This document shows positions 1 to 8,549 of a stretch of 16,909 bases of DNA, in pieces. The translations under genes and the position numbers were made by a program. Source of the stretch: an uncultured Bacteroidota bacterium (lineage in GTDB: Bacteria; Bacteroidota; Bacteroidia; Bacteroidales; SZUA-534); assembly GCA_937885735.1 (NCBI GenBank), contig CALABN010000203.1, positions 1-16,909 on the forward strand. The letters run 5' to 3'. The notes beneath the pieces are model-generated. The model had not been told where the DNA came from and searched no databases. It saw only the letters and a list, made by a program, of their open reading frames with translations. Numbering within the stretch: position 1 is the stretch's first letter; every line of letters begins with the position of its first letter.

Positions 1-127
1 GCACAGCAACCTGCTCAAGACAAAATCCAAAATCCTTTGAAATCAATTTATAGAACCCGCCTAAAACAACATTGTTTTTTACCTTTGTTATAGTATTTTA
101 GATTCAAAATAACAGACATTCAAATTA
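1..127. other. Window edge, no supportable gene
   Basis: This stretch lies before the first gene. One plus-strand frame is open from base 1 to a TAG at 91-93 (about 30 codons), which could be the tail of a gene beginning outside the window. However, its last codons overlap the promoter element at 80-87 and the peptide has no recognisable character. Nothing here can be called confidently. Confidence 0.4.
80..87 (+). promoter_or_regulatory. Bacteroidota -7 promoter element upstream of the ABC operon
   Basis: TACCTTTG matches the Bacteroidota -7 consensus TAnnTTTG exactly. It lies 52 nt before the chosen ATG at 140, which would give a leader of roughly 45 nt. I see no TTG/TTTG at the expected distance upstream (about 19 nt), so the -33 element is absent or degenerate. 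Confidence 0.5.
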
Positions 128-139
128 TTGCAATATTTT

Positions 140-1051
140 ATGTACATACTTGAAACACAAGAAGTAAGCAAACAATATTCTGGTCACGTGGCACTAAACG
201 GAGTCAGTGTGCAGGTTCCGCAAGGGACTGTGTTTGGCCTGCTTGGGCCCAACGGTGCAGGCAAGACAACGCTTATCAGAATCATAAACCAGATTACCAA
301 ACCCGACAGCGGAGTTGTCCTTTTCGACAACAGGCCACTTCAACCGTCCGACGTTGCCTTTATTGGCTATATGCCTGAAGAGCGAGGCCTCTACAAGAAG
401 ATGAAGGTGGGCGAACAGGCAGTCTATCTGGCACAACTGAAAGGCCTTTCGAAGGCGGAAGCAACACGTAGGCTGAAACTTTGGTTCGACAAATTCGAGA
501 TAGGCGAATGGTGGAACAAGAAGGTGGAGGAACTGTCGAAGGGAATGCAACAAAAAGTGCAGTTCATAACCACAATACTGCACGAGCCCAAACTGCTCAT
601 CTTCGACGAGCCATTCAGCGGATTCGACCCAATAAACGCCAACCTGCTGAAAAACGAGATTTTGCAACTGAAAAGCAAAGGCGCAACAATAATCTTTTCA
701 ACCCACAATATGTCGTCGGTGGAGGAAATATGCGACAACATTGCTCTCATCAACAAATCGAGAAAGATACTTGACGGCAAGGTTGACGAGATTCGCCAAC
801 AGTTCAAGCAGAACCGATTCGAATTAAGTTTTACTGGCGACCTATGCAAGGCATCATCATTGATTGAGCCTATGGCGGGCATCATTAGCCAAAAGCAGGG
901 CAACACCTGCCACTTAAGTGGCGAGATGAAGCCTGGATTCAGTTACAACCAGTTGCTTCAATCGCTACTGCCCGAAGTGCAGATTACTCAATTCAACGAG
1001 GTTCTGCCTACTATGAACGACATTTTCATTAAAGTTGTCGAACAATCATAA
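140..1051 (+). CDS. ABC transporter ATP-binding protein (NatA/YhaQ-type exporter ATPase)
   Basis: This is the cytoplasmic ATPase of an ABC-2 type exporter and should power the permease that follows it. The 303-residue protein shows Walker A GPNGAGKTT at residues 36-44, the signature LSKGM at 132-136 (the variant usual in NatA-like ATPases rather than LSGGQ), Walker B LLIFDE at about 152-157 and the H-loop histidine at 189. The last 90 or so residues form the extra C-terminal domain typical of NatA/YhaQ (DUF4162-like). An upstream in-frame TTG at 128 exists, but the ATG at 140 fits the family N-terminus better. It is the first gene of a tightly spaced plus-strand cluster. The transported substrate (Na+, an antibiotic, a peptide or other) cannot be read from the sequence. 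Confidence 0.93.
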   Translation: MYILETQEVSKQYSGHVALNGVSVQVPQGTVFGLLGPNGAGKTTLIRIINQITKPDSGVVLFDNRPLQPSDVAFIGYMPEERGLYKKMKVGEQAVYLAQLKGLSKAEATRRLKLWFDKFEIGEWWNKKVEELSKGMQQKVQFITTILHEPKLLIFDEPFSGFDPINANLLKNEILQLKSKGATIIFSTHNMSSVEEICDNIALINKSRKILDGKVDEIRQQFKQNRFELSFTGDLCKASSLIEPMAGIISQKQGNTCHLSGEMKPGFSYNQLLQSLLPEVQITQFNEVLPTMNDIFIKVVEQS

Positions 1052-1061
1052 TTACAAGAAT

Positions 1062-2402
1062 ATGAATAAGATATTTGCCATAATAAAACGGGAGTACACC
1101 ACCCGCATCAAGAACAAGGCATTCATAATAATGAGCATTCTGGGACCAATTCTAATGGTTGCCATAATGGTATGCCCCGCAATGCTTTCGCAGATGAGCG
1201 ACACTGAAGTCAAGATTATATCTGTAGTTGACAGCACCCACGTGTTCACCAACCAACTACCTGAAACAGACTATATTAAATTTGTCTATATGCCAGATGC
1301 GAATTTGGCAAAATACAAGGCTGAATACAAGGAATCGGGATTCTACGCCATACTCTTCATCAGCCACGTGGTTGTCAATTCCGACAATGCCGTGATACTG
1401 TATTCCGACAAATCGCCTAGCCTCGACTTGCGAATGCACATATCAAACAGCATTGAGAAAAAACTTGAAACCGAAAAACTTCGCGCCTGCGGTGTGGACC
1501 CTGGCATATTATCGGCCGTAAAGACAAACATCAACATCAGTACCGTGAAGATAAACGAAGACGGACACGAGGAAATGGACAACCTGAACCTGAAAATGAT
1601 TCTTGGGGCGCTGATGGGAATCATAATCTTTATGGCTATTTTTCTGGCTGGCAACAGCGTTATGCGCGGTGTGATTGAGGAAAAAAGCAACCGCATAATA
1701 GAGGTGATGGTTTCGTCGGTCAAGCCAATGCAACTAATGATGGGAAAGATAATAGGCGTAGGCCTGGTGGCTCTCACGCAGTTTGCACTATGGATTGTGC
1801 TCACTATGGGCATCTATTCGGCAGTTGCGCCAATGCTCATTCCCGACGCATCAAACGTGGCACAGCAAGTGCAGTCAACATCGCTTATGTCGTCAGGCGG
1901 AAGCCAACTATCGCAAGCAGAAGTCACAAGCGATGAAGTAACGGCAGACATAAAGGATATGTTCAGTTCGCTCGACAGCATCAACTTCGTTGTCATCATA
2001 GTGTCCTTCATACTATTCTTCATAGGCGGATACTTCCTGTACGGCGCCATTTTTGCATCGATAGGCTCAATGGTTGACAACGAGGCCGACACTCAACAGT
2101 TTGTACTGCCATTCACCGCCCCGCTTATGATTGCCTACATAACAATGATTAGCACCGTTGGCAATCCTGACTGCACTATCAACCTATGGTTGAGCATAAT
2201 ACCATTTACATCGCCAATATCAATGCTGGCGCGAATCCCTTACGGAGTGCCATACAGCGAGATATTTTTGTCGGCCATACTGCTAATTGCTACATTTGTA
2301 CTGTTCACTTGGCTTGGAGCCAAAATATACCGGACAGGAATCCTAATGTATGGCAAAAAATCCACATTGGCAGAGGTTTGGCGCTGGATTAGGCAGAAAT
2401 AA
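1062..2402 (+). CDS. ABC-2 type exporter permease (NatB/YhaP-like)
   Basis: This is the membrane partner of the preceding ATPase, 446 residues long. The N-terminal stretch with KREYTTRIKNKAF leads into a first membrane helix at about 21-41. A large extracytoplasmic domain follows (about 42-178), then a C-terminal bundle of roughly five helices beginning near 179, 230, 310, 355 and 400. This is the ABC2_membrane_3 layout. The conserved cytoplasmic segment EEKSNRIIEVMVSSVKP, typical of NatB, sits between helices 2 and 3. A Ser/Gln-rich loop of about 50 residues lies between helices 3 and 4. The ATG at 1062 is 10 nt past the ATPase stop. An in-frame TTG at 1035 would overlap the ATPase gene and adds an atypical Asn-rich peptide, so it was not used. 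The two genes are almost certainly co-transcribed. Confidence 0.92.
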   Translation: MNKIFAIIKREYTTRIKNKAFIIMSILGPILMVAIMVCPAMLSQMSDTEVKIISVVDSTHVFTNQLPETDYIKFVYMPDANLAKYKAEYKESGFYAILFISHVVVNSDNAVILYSDKSPSLDLRMHISNSIEKKLETEKLRACGVDPGILSAVKTNINISTVKINEDGHEEMDNLNLKMILGALMGIIIFMAIFLAGNSVMRGVIEEKSNRIIEVMVSSVKPMQLMMGKIIGVGLVALTQFALWIVLTMGIYSAVAPMLIPDASNVAQQVQSTSLMSSGGSQLSQAEVTSDEVTADIKDMFSSLDSINFVVIIVSFILFFIGGYFLYGAIFASIGSMVDNEADTQQFVLPFTAPLMIAYITMISTVGNPDCTINLWLSIIPFTSPISMLARIPYGVPYSEIFLSAILLIATFVLFTWLGAKIYRTGILMYGKKSTLAEVWRWIRQK

Positions 2403-2429
2403 AATTGTTTACAACAAAAACACCTGACA

Positions 2430-3365
2430 ATGAAAGTTGCAATCATCGACCTTGGCACAAACACATTCAACATTCTGATTGCCGACATAGAAAAAGGCCA
2501 GAAAACCGACATACTGCTGAAGACAAAATCGGCGGTAATGCTCGGAAGTGAAGGGCTTATGACTGGCGAACTGACTGACAAGGCGTTCGCAAGGTCGTAT
2601 GCAGTGTTGCGCGACTACAGCGGTCTGGTCAAGGACTATGAATGCGAAAAGGTGTTCACTTTCGGCACCTCGGCCATACGAAACGCAAGCAACTCGGCCC
2701 ATTTCATTGAAAAGGTAAAGAAGAACCTCGGTCTTGAAATAACGCCTATCTCTGGACAAGAGGAGACTCAATACGTATTCAACGCAATGCGTCGCACCAC
2801 AAGCAACCTGCTTGGCGACAAGAACTATATGATGGTGGACATTGGCGGTGGCAACAACGAGGTGATAATTGGCAACGGCGACAACATACTCTGGAGCGAC
2901 AGTTACGAGATTGGAAGCGCCCGAATGCTCGAAATGTTCAAGCCTCACGACCCTCTTACCAACGAGGACACAAAAAAGATTTTCGACTATTTCGACGTTT
3001 GCCTTGCAAATATGAACAAGGCGCTGAAGAAATATCCTGTCACACACATCATCGGCTCAGCAGGCGCTTTCGACAGTTTCGCCGAAATGATTCACCAAAA
3101 GAAGTCGCAGAAGCCACTGCCTCTGAACTCAAAATATTCAAACTTCACCGCCGACGACTTTATGGGCCTATACAAAAACCTAACCAACACAACACGCGAC
3201 AAACGCGCGCTGATGCTCGGCTTGGAACCATTGAGGCAAGACACCATTGTAATGTCGGCAACTTTCGTTAAATACCTGATTGAAAAGACACAGGCTACAA
3301 ACATCACGCAATCGTCCTACGCATTGATGGAGGGCGTTGCCATTCAACTTGAAAGCACATTGTAA
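2430..3365 (+). CDS. Ppx/GppA-family exopolyphosphatase / pppGpp phosphohydrolase
   Basis: Members of this ASKHA-fold family release phosphate from the ends of polyphosphate and/or hydrolyse pppGpp to ppGpp. The 311-residue protein starts with the phosphate-1 loop IDLGTNTFNILIA (about residues 6-18). It has the TSAIRNA segment typical of the family near residue 85 and the phosphate-2 loop VDIGGGNNEVI near residue 137. It contains only the two core domains and lacks the long C-terminal HD-like extension of E. coli Ppx (over 500 residues). This is the usual short form in Bacteroidota. The gene starts 27 nt after the permease and ends 1 nt before the response regulator, which implies one transcript and possible translational coupling. 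Which substrate dominates cannot be told from sequence. Confidence 0.9.
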   Translation: MKVAIIDLGTNTFNILIADIEKGQKTDILLKTKSAVMLGSEGLMTGELTDKAFARSYAVLRDYSGLVKDYECEKVFTFGTSAIRNASNSAHFIEKVKKNLGLEITPISGQEETQYVFNAMRRTTSNLLGDKNYMMVDIGGGNNEVIIGNGDNILWSDSYEIGSARMLEMFKPHDPLTNEDTKKIFDYFDVCLANMNKALKKYPVTHIIGSAGAFDSFAEMIHQKKSQKPLPLNSKYSNFTADDFMGLYKNLTNTTRDKRALMLGLEPLRQDTIVMSATFVKYLIEKTQATNITQSSYALMEGVAIQLESTL

Positions 3366-3366
3366 T

Positions 3367-4536
3367 ATGGCACACATACTTGTAATTGACGACGAAAAGG
3401 CTATCAGAAACACTCTTAAGGAGATTCTAGAATACGAAAAACACCACGTAAGCCTTGCCCCTAACGGCATCGAGGGACTCGAAATATTGAAGAAGGAAAC
3501 ATTTGACGCCCTTCTGCTCGACATCAAGATGGAAGGCCTCGACGGAATGGAGGTTCTGGAACAAGTGGCAAAGGACTACCCCGACCTGCCTGTAATAATG
3601 ATATCAGGACACGGAAACGTAGAGACGGCCGTAAAGGCAATCAAGATTGGCGCATTCGACTTCATTGAAAAACCACTGGACCTCAACCGTCTGCTCATAA
3701 CACTGCGCAACGCAATGGACAAGGGCAAACTGATTTCTGAAACAAAGATTCTTCGGAAAAAAGTGGCATCGAAAAACCGCGAACTGATTGGCGAATCGGC
3801 ACCGCTAAAAGCCATAAAGTCAATAATTGAGAAAGTGGCGCCAACTGACGCTCGAGTGCTCATTACAGGACAAAACGGCACAGGCAAGGAAGTGGTTGCC
3901 AGAATGATACACTCTCAAAGCAACCGTGCCGAATCGGCATTTGTAGAGGTCAATTGCGCCGCCATACCTTCTGAACTTATTGAGAGCGAACTATTTGGAC
4001 ATATGAAAGGCTCGTTTACAGGAGCCGTGAAAGACCGTGCAGGCAAGTTTGAGCAAGCCGACGGAGGCACAATCTTCCTCGACGAGATTGGCGATATGAG
4101 CCTGTCGGCACAGGCTAAAGTGTTGCGTGCACTGCAAGAGAACAAGATAACACGCGTGGGCGCCGACAAAGACATCGACGTAAACGTGCGAGTGATAGCC
4201 GCCACCAACAAGAACCTTGAAGAGGAAATAAAGGCAGGCAACTTCCGTGAAGACCTCTACCACCGATTGAGCGTAATATTGATTCAAGTGCCTACACTCA
4301 ACGAGCGCATTGAGGACATACCCCTTCTGTCTGACTTCTTCATCTCGCAAATATGCGAAGAGTCAGGTGTGGCAAAAGCGACAATGACCGAAGACGCCAT
4401 AACCGAACTTCAGAAAATAAACTGGACTGGCAACATCCGCGAACTGCGCAACGTGATTGAACGGTTGCTCATACTCTGCGACAAGAACATAACCGCCAAA
4501 GACGTTCAAATGTATGCACACCCATTGGGGAGTTGA
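3367..4536 (+). CDS. Sigma-54-type response regulator (receiver + AAA+), lacking a DNA-binding HTH
   Basis: An NtrC-family regulator of 389 residues. The receiver domain (about 1-120) has the acidic pair D8-D9, phosphoacceptor D52 in LLLDIKM, S80 and K102, so it should be phosphorylatable. The AAA+ domain (about 140-375) has Walker A GQNGTGKE at 168-175, a GSFTGA loop at 215-220 (GAFTGA in most members) and Walker B GGTIFLDE at 233-240. The chain stops just after the R-finger/sensor-II region (NIRELRNVIERL) and has no C-terminal Fis-type HTH. Neither of the other two frames downstream encodes one, so this is not a frameshift. HTH-less members are known (Helicobacter FlgR, Chlamydia CtcC), and a conserved Bacteroidota family looks very similar. 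The ATG at 3367 was chosen over an in-frame TTG at 3337 because it gives the canonical MAHILVIDDE start. No histidine kinase is present in the window. Confidence 0.92.
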   Translation: MAHILVIDDEKAIRNTLKEILEYEKHHVSLAPNGIEGLEILKKETFDALLLDIKMEGLDGMEVLEQVAKDYPDLPVIMISGHGNVETAVKAIKIGAFDFIEKPLDLNRLLITLRNAMDKGKLISETKILRKKVASKNRELIGESAPLKAIKSIIEKVAPTDARVLITGQNGTGKEVVARMIHSQSNRAESAFVEVNCAAIPSELIESELFGHMKGSFTGAVKDRAGKFEQADGGTIFLDEIGDMSLSAQAKVLRALQENKITRVGADKDIDVNVRVIAATNKNLEEEIKAGNFREDLYHRLSVILIQVPTLNERIEDIPLLSDFFISQICEESGVAKATMTEDAITELQKINWTGNIRELRNVIERLLILCDKNITAKDVQMYAHPLGS

Positions 4537-4574
4537 CAGTTGTTTCACGAAACACAATGTTGACGCATATCCAT

Positions 4575-4594
4575 AGACAAGGAACGAATTGTCT
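4575..4594 (+). terminator. Weak hairpin after the ABC-ppx-regulator operon
   Basis: AGACAA at 4575-4580 pairs with TTGTCT at 4589-4594 around an 8-nt loop, and another small palindrome (TGTTTC-AC-GAAACA) lies at 4541-4554. The only T-rich stretch is about 20 nt further on (4615-4622), so this is a poor intrinsic terminator. The operon may end diffusely or read through toward purL. Confidence 0.25.
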
Positions 4595-4671
4595 GTGATT
4601 GAATCGATTATTTGACTTTTTCCATTTGGCACCACACAAACACCCGTTCTTAAAATGTGAATAAACCGCCC

Positions 4672-4701
4672 TTGAATACCCCTATTCTTTTTTTACATTT
4701 G
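4672..4701 (+). promoter_or_regulatory. purL promoter (Bacteroidota -33/-7 type)
   Basis: A TTG at 4672-4674 and TACATTTG at 4694-4701, separated by 19 nt, match the Bacteroidota promoter pattern TTG-N19-TAnnTTTG. The predicted transcript would begin about 5-7 nt downstream, giving a leader of about 35 nt before the ATG at 4742. This leader is too short to hold a purine riboswitch, and none is seen. Confidence 0.7.
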
Positions 4702-4741
4702 CCCAACTATTTAGAAACCATAAATTTTAAAACACATTTTA

Positions 4742-7700
4742 ATGGTTACCTTCTTTAAAACACCTGAAAATAAGGTTATTGCAGTAAAAACGAATGAAGC
4801 GATTTCGGCTGCAGACATTGAAAAACTGAACTGGCTTTTCGGCAAATCGGAATGCCTCGGACAAAACGCGCCTAAAGGCTCGTATGTCGGACCACGCAAG
4901 GAGATGATTACCCCTTGGAGCACCAACGCCGTTGAAATAACCCAAAATATGGGCATCAGTGGCATTATCCGCATTGAGGAATTCGAGGCACAAAGCGCCG
5001 ACAAGAAGCAATTCGACCCAATGCTGAAATCGTTCTACGACAGCCTCGACCAAAGCATATTCACTGTCGACATCAAACCTCAGCCAATTGTCCACATCGA
5101 CGACATTGTCGCCTACAACAAAAAGGAAGGCTTGGCACTGAAGGAAGAAGAAATCAAATATTTGGAAGGTCTGTCAAAGAAACTTGGCCGCCCACTTACC
5201 GACAGCGAGGTGTTCGGTTTCTCACAGGTCAACTCTGAACACTGCCGCCACAAAATCTTCAACGGACAGTTCATCATCGACGGCAAGGAAAAACCTGACA
5301 CATTGTTCAAACTCATAAAGAAGACAACCACTTCAAATCCAAACAATGTGGTTTCGGCTTATAAAGACAACTGCGCCTTTATGCAAGGCCATACTTTGGA
5401 ACAATTCGCCCCTGCAAATCAGGAAAAGTCAGACTTCTTTGAGGTTACCGACTACGAATCGGTTTACTCACTTAAGGCTGAAACACACAATTTCCCTACA
5501 ACCGTAGAGCCATTCAACGGCGCCGCAACAGGTTCAGGCGGTGAAATCCGCGACCGTATGGGCGGAGGAAAAGGCAGTATGCCGATAGCAGGAACAGCCG
5601 TGTATATGGCATCTTACCCACGCCTCGACGGCGGTCGCTCGTGGGAAAAAGCCACTGAACCACGTCCTTGGCTGTACCAGACACCTGAACAAATACTTAT
5701 CAAGGCTTCAAACGGTGCCAGCGACTTCGGCAACAAGTTCGGACAACCACTTATCTGCGGTAGTCTGCTCACAATGGAACACTTTGAAAACTACAAGAAA
5801 TTTGGTTTCGACAAGGTAATAATGATGGCTGGCGGTGTCGGCTATGCAAAGAAGAAGGATTGCATCAAGGCCGACCCTGAACCAGGCGACAAAGTAGTAA
5901 TCCTTGGTGGCGACAACTACCGCATCGGTATGGGTGGTGGCGCCGTATCGTCTGTTGCAACTGGCGAGTACAACAACTCTATCGAGTTGAATGCCGTTCA
6001 ACGTTCAAACCCTGAAATGCAACGTCGCGTGTACAACGCAATACGTGCCTTGAGCGAGCAGACTGACAACCCAATCATATCAATCCACGACCACGGTGCC
6101 GGAGGCCACTTGAACTGCTTGTCAGAATTGGTAGAGGCAACTGGCGGCGTAATCGACATCCGCAAACTGCCTATCGGCGACCCAACACTTTCTGCAAAGG
6201 AAATTGTAGGCAACGAGAGTCAGGAACGTATGGGTCTTGTACTTAAAGACGAGGACATCGACCACCTGAAAAAGATTGCCGACCGCGAACGTGCTCCAAT
6301 GTACGTTGTTGGCGAGGCAACTGGCGATATGCAGTTCCGCTTTGTCGACAAGCAGGCTAACGAAGACCCTATCGACCTTCAACTTGCCGATATGTTTGGC
6401 AACCCTCCTCGCACCATTATGCAGGACAAGACCATTGCCGAAAACTACAGCGAACTGAAATACGACACAAAGAAGGTGTCTGAATATCTTGAGCAAGTGC
6501 TTCAACTTGAATCAGTTGCCTGCAAGGACTGGTTGACCAACAAGGTTGACCGCTCTGTAACTGGCAAGGTTGCAACACAGCAATGCGCTGGCTACCTTCA
6601 CCTGCCACTTAACGACTGTGGCGTTGTTGCTCTCGACTATCAAGGCAAATACGGCGTTGCAACATCAGTCGGCCACGCTCCTGCCTGCGCTATGATTGAC
6701 CCTGCAAAGGGCTCGCGTATGGCTGTTGCCGAATCGTTGACAAACATTGTCTGGGCTCCTATTCAAGACAAGTTGAAAGGCGTATCATTGAGCGCCAACT
6801 GGATGTGGCCTTGCTTCAATCCTGGCGAAGACGCACGTCTGTATTCGGCTGTAGAGGCATTGAGCCAATTCTGCATCAAGTTGGGCATCAACGTTCCAAC
6901 TGGCAAGGACTCACTGTCAATGACACAAAAATATCCTAACGGCGACAAGGTATTGTCTCCTGGAACCGTGATTGTAACAGCAGCAGGCGAGGTGACAAAC
7001 ATCCGCAAGACAGTTTCTCCTGTATTGCACAACGTCAAGTCACAACTGCTTTACATAGATATGTCGAAGGACGCCTTGAAACTTGGCGGTTCGGCATTCG
7101 CACAGATTATCAACGGCGTTGGCACCGATTGCCCTGACATCACCGATGTTGACTACTTTGCAAAGACATTCAACACTGTTCAGGCAATGATTGAGGAAGG
7201 CCTTGTAATTGCAGGCCACGACGTTTCAGCAGGTGGCTTGGTTACCACATTGCTTGAAATGGCATTCTCTAACGACGAAATAGGCATCAATGCCAATCTT
7301 GAGGCATTTGGCGAAAAAGACTCCGTCAAATTGCTGTTCGCAGAAAATCCTGCACTCATCATTCAGGTTGCCGACGACAAGAAAGCCGCATCTATGTTGA
7401 CTGCCGCAGGCATCGACTTTAAGATTATTGGCACGCTTGGAACAAAGGGTAAATTGGAAATCGCGACTGGCGGCGACAAATATTCGTTCGATATCAAGAA
7501 GTTGCGCGACTTGTGGTTCAAGACATCGTACCTGCTCGATTGCGACCAGACACAAAACGGAATGGCACTCGAACGCTACAACAACTACAAGAACCACGCA
7601 CACAAGTTCGACTTCAAGAACTTTGACGGCTCGGCTAAATCGCTCGGCATCGACCTTAAACGTCGTGCAAAAAGCGGCGTAAAGGCTGCCATCATCCGTG

Positions 7701-8434
7701 AGAAAGGCAACCAGTGCGACCGCGAAGTGGCATATATGCTCTACACTGCAGGATTTGACGTTAAGGACGTACACATGACCGACCTTGTAAGTGGCCGCGA
7801 GAATCTTGAAGACGTCAATATGATTGTGTTTGTCGGCGGATTCTCCAACTCTGACGTTCTTGGCTCGGCAAAAGGCTGGGCTGGCGCATTCCTTTACAGC
7901 GAAAAAGCCAAAAAGGCGCTCGACAACTTCTACGCACGTCCCGACACATTGAGTATGGGTATCTGCAACGGTTGCCAGGTTATGATTGAACTAGGTCTCA
8001 TAAATATGAACCACGAACAAAAACCAAAGATGCTTCACAACGTTTCGCACAAGTTTGAATCAGGCTTTGTTGACGTGGTTATTGAGAAGAACGACAGCGT
8101 ATTCTTCAAGAATATGGAAGGTATGCGTCTTGGCGTTTGGGTGGCCCACGGCGAAGGCCAGTTCAGTTTCCCTTACGGCGAAGACAAGTACAACATTCCT
8201 GTAAAATACGCATACAGCACATATCCAGCCAACCCTAACGGCTCGGCATTCAACGCCGCAGGCATCTGCTCCGACAACGGACGCCACCTGGCAATGATGC
8301 CACACCCTGAACGTGCATTGTTCCCTTGGCAATGGCCTCACTACATTGACGGCCGCGAAATGGACGACCTTTCACCTTGGGCTATTGCAATTCGCAACGC
8401 ATACAACTGGGTTGTAGAAAACAAGAAAAAATAA
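4742..8434 (+). CDS. purL: Phosphoribosylformylglycinamidine synthase, large single-chain form
   Basis: FGAM synthase converts FGAR, glutamine and ATP to FGAM, the fourth step of de novo purine synthesis, in the cytoplasm. At 1230 residues it is the large fused form (N-terminal PurS-like region, linker, two AIRS-like synthetase halves and a glutaminase), rather than separate PurS, PurL and PurQ. The linker motif SEHCRHK is near residue 165. The synthetase signature ETHNFPTTVEPFNGAATGSGGEIRD begins near residue 248. The C-terminal class I amidotransferase has nucleophile C1075 in GICNGCQ and the partner residues H1188 and E1190 in MPHPE. All catalytic elements are present, so the enzyme should be active. 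It has its own promoter and a strong terminator, so it is probably a single-gene transcript. The start follows an AT-rich leader without a clear ribosome binding site. Confidence 0.98.
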   Translation: MVTFFKTPENKVIAVKTNEAISAADIEKLNWLFGKSECLGQNAPKGSYVGPRKEMITPWSTNAVEITQNMGISGIIRIEEFEAQSADKKQFDPMLKSFYDSLDQSIFTVDIKPQPIVHIDDIVAYNKKEGLALKEEEIKYLEGLSKKLGRPLTDSEVFGFSQVNSEHCRHKIFNGQFIIDGKEKPDTLFKLIKKTTTSNPNNVVSAYKDNCAFMQGHTLEQFAPANQEKSDFFEVTDYESVYSLKAETHNFPTTVEPFNGAATGSGGEIRDRMGGGKGSMPIAGTAVYMASYPRLDGGRSWEKATEPRPWLYQTPEQILIKASNGASDFGNKFGQPLICGSLLTMEHFENYKKFGFDKVIMMAGGVGYAKKKDCIKADPEPGDKVVILGGDNYRIGMGGGAVSSVATGEYNNSIELNAVQRSNPEMQRRVYNAIRALSEQTDNPIISIHDHGAGGHLNCLSELVEATGGVIDIRKLPIGDPTLSAKEIVGNESQERMGLVLKDEDIDHLKKIADRERAPMYVVGEATGDMQFRFVDKQANEDPIDLQLADMFGNPPRTIMQDKTIAENYSELKYDTKKVSEYLEQVLQLESVACKDWLTNKVDRSVTGKVATQQCAGYLHLPLNDCGVVALDYQGKYGVATSVGHAPACAMIDPAKGSRMAVAESLTNIVWAPIQDKLKGVSLSANWMWPCFNPGEDARLYSAVEALSQFCIKLGINVPTGKDSLSMTQKYPNGDKVLSPGTVIVTAAGEVTNIRKTVSPVLHNVKSQLLYIDMSKDALKLGGSAFAQIINGVGTDCPDITDVDYFAKTFNTVQAMIEEGLVIAGHDVSAGGLVTTLLEMAFSNDEIGINANLEAFGEKDSVKLLFAENPALIIQVADDKKAASMLTAAGIDFKIIGTLGTKGKLEIATGGDKYSFDIKKLRDLWFKTSYLLDCDQTQNGMALERYNNYKNHAHKFDFKNFDGSAKSLGIDLKRRAKSGVKAAIIREKGNQCDREVAYMLYTAGFDVKDVHMTDLVSGRENLEDVNMIVFVGGFSNSDVLGSAKGWAGAFLYSEKAKKALDNFYARPDTLSMGICNGCQVMIELGLINMNHEQKPKMLHNVSHKFESGFVDVVIEKNDSVFFKNMEGMRLGVWVAHGEGQFSFPYGEDKYNIPVKYAYSTYPANPNGSAFNAAGICSDNGRHLAMMPHPERALFPWQWPHYIDGREMDDLSPWAIAIRNAYNWVVENKKK

Positions 8435-8454
8435 CAGGATAACATTCCGATAAC

Positions 8455-8488
8455 AAAAAATCCCGTTCACAAGTGAACGGGATTTTTT
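8455..8488. terminator. Bidirectional intrinsic terminator between purL and the LRR gene
   Basis: AAAAAATCCCGTTCAC at 8455-8470 and its exact complement GTGAACGGGATTTTTT at 8473-8488 form a 16-bp perfect stem, with an A tract on one side and a T tract on the other. It can end purL on the plus strand and the convergent LRR gene (stop at 8550) on the minus strand. Confidence 0.93.
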
Positions 8489-8549
8489 TATTTGATTACA
8501 AGTTGAATTGTTGAATATGATATTTTTCATACTCAACCAAATGCAGTTT

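Noticed and set aside
1..93. The tail of an upstream gene in the first plus-strand frame
   Set aside because: About 30 open codons at a window edge prove little, the peptide has no recognisable features, and it overlaps the -7 element of the next gene.
4623..4640. A sigma-54 promoter upstream of purL, from TTGGCAC at about 4625
   Set aside because: The -24 half is good, but the base group at the -12 position is AAAC rather than TTGC, and a fitting Bacteroidota promoter lies between it and purL.
4536..4741. A lost or frameshifted DNA-binding domain after the response regulator
   Set aside because: All three plus-strand frames after 4536 hit stops quickly and none encodes a Fis-like helix-turn-helix, so the short form appears genuine.
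4742..8434. Long antisense reading frames inside purL and other coding regions
   Set aside because: They mirror codon structure of the sense genes, have no promoter or family features, and overlap clearly real proteins.
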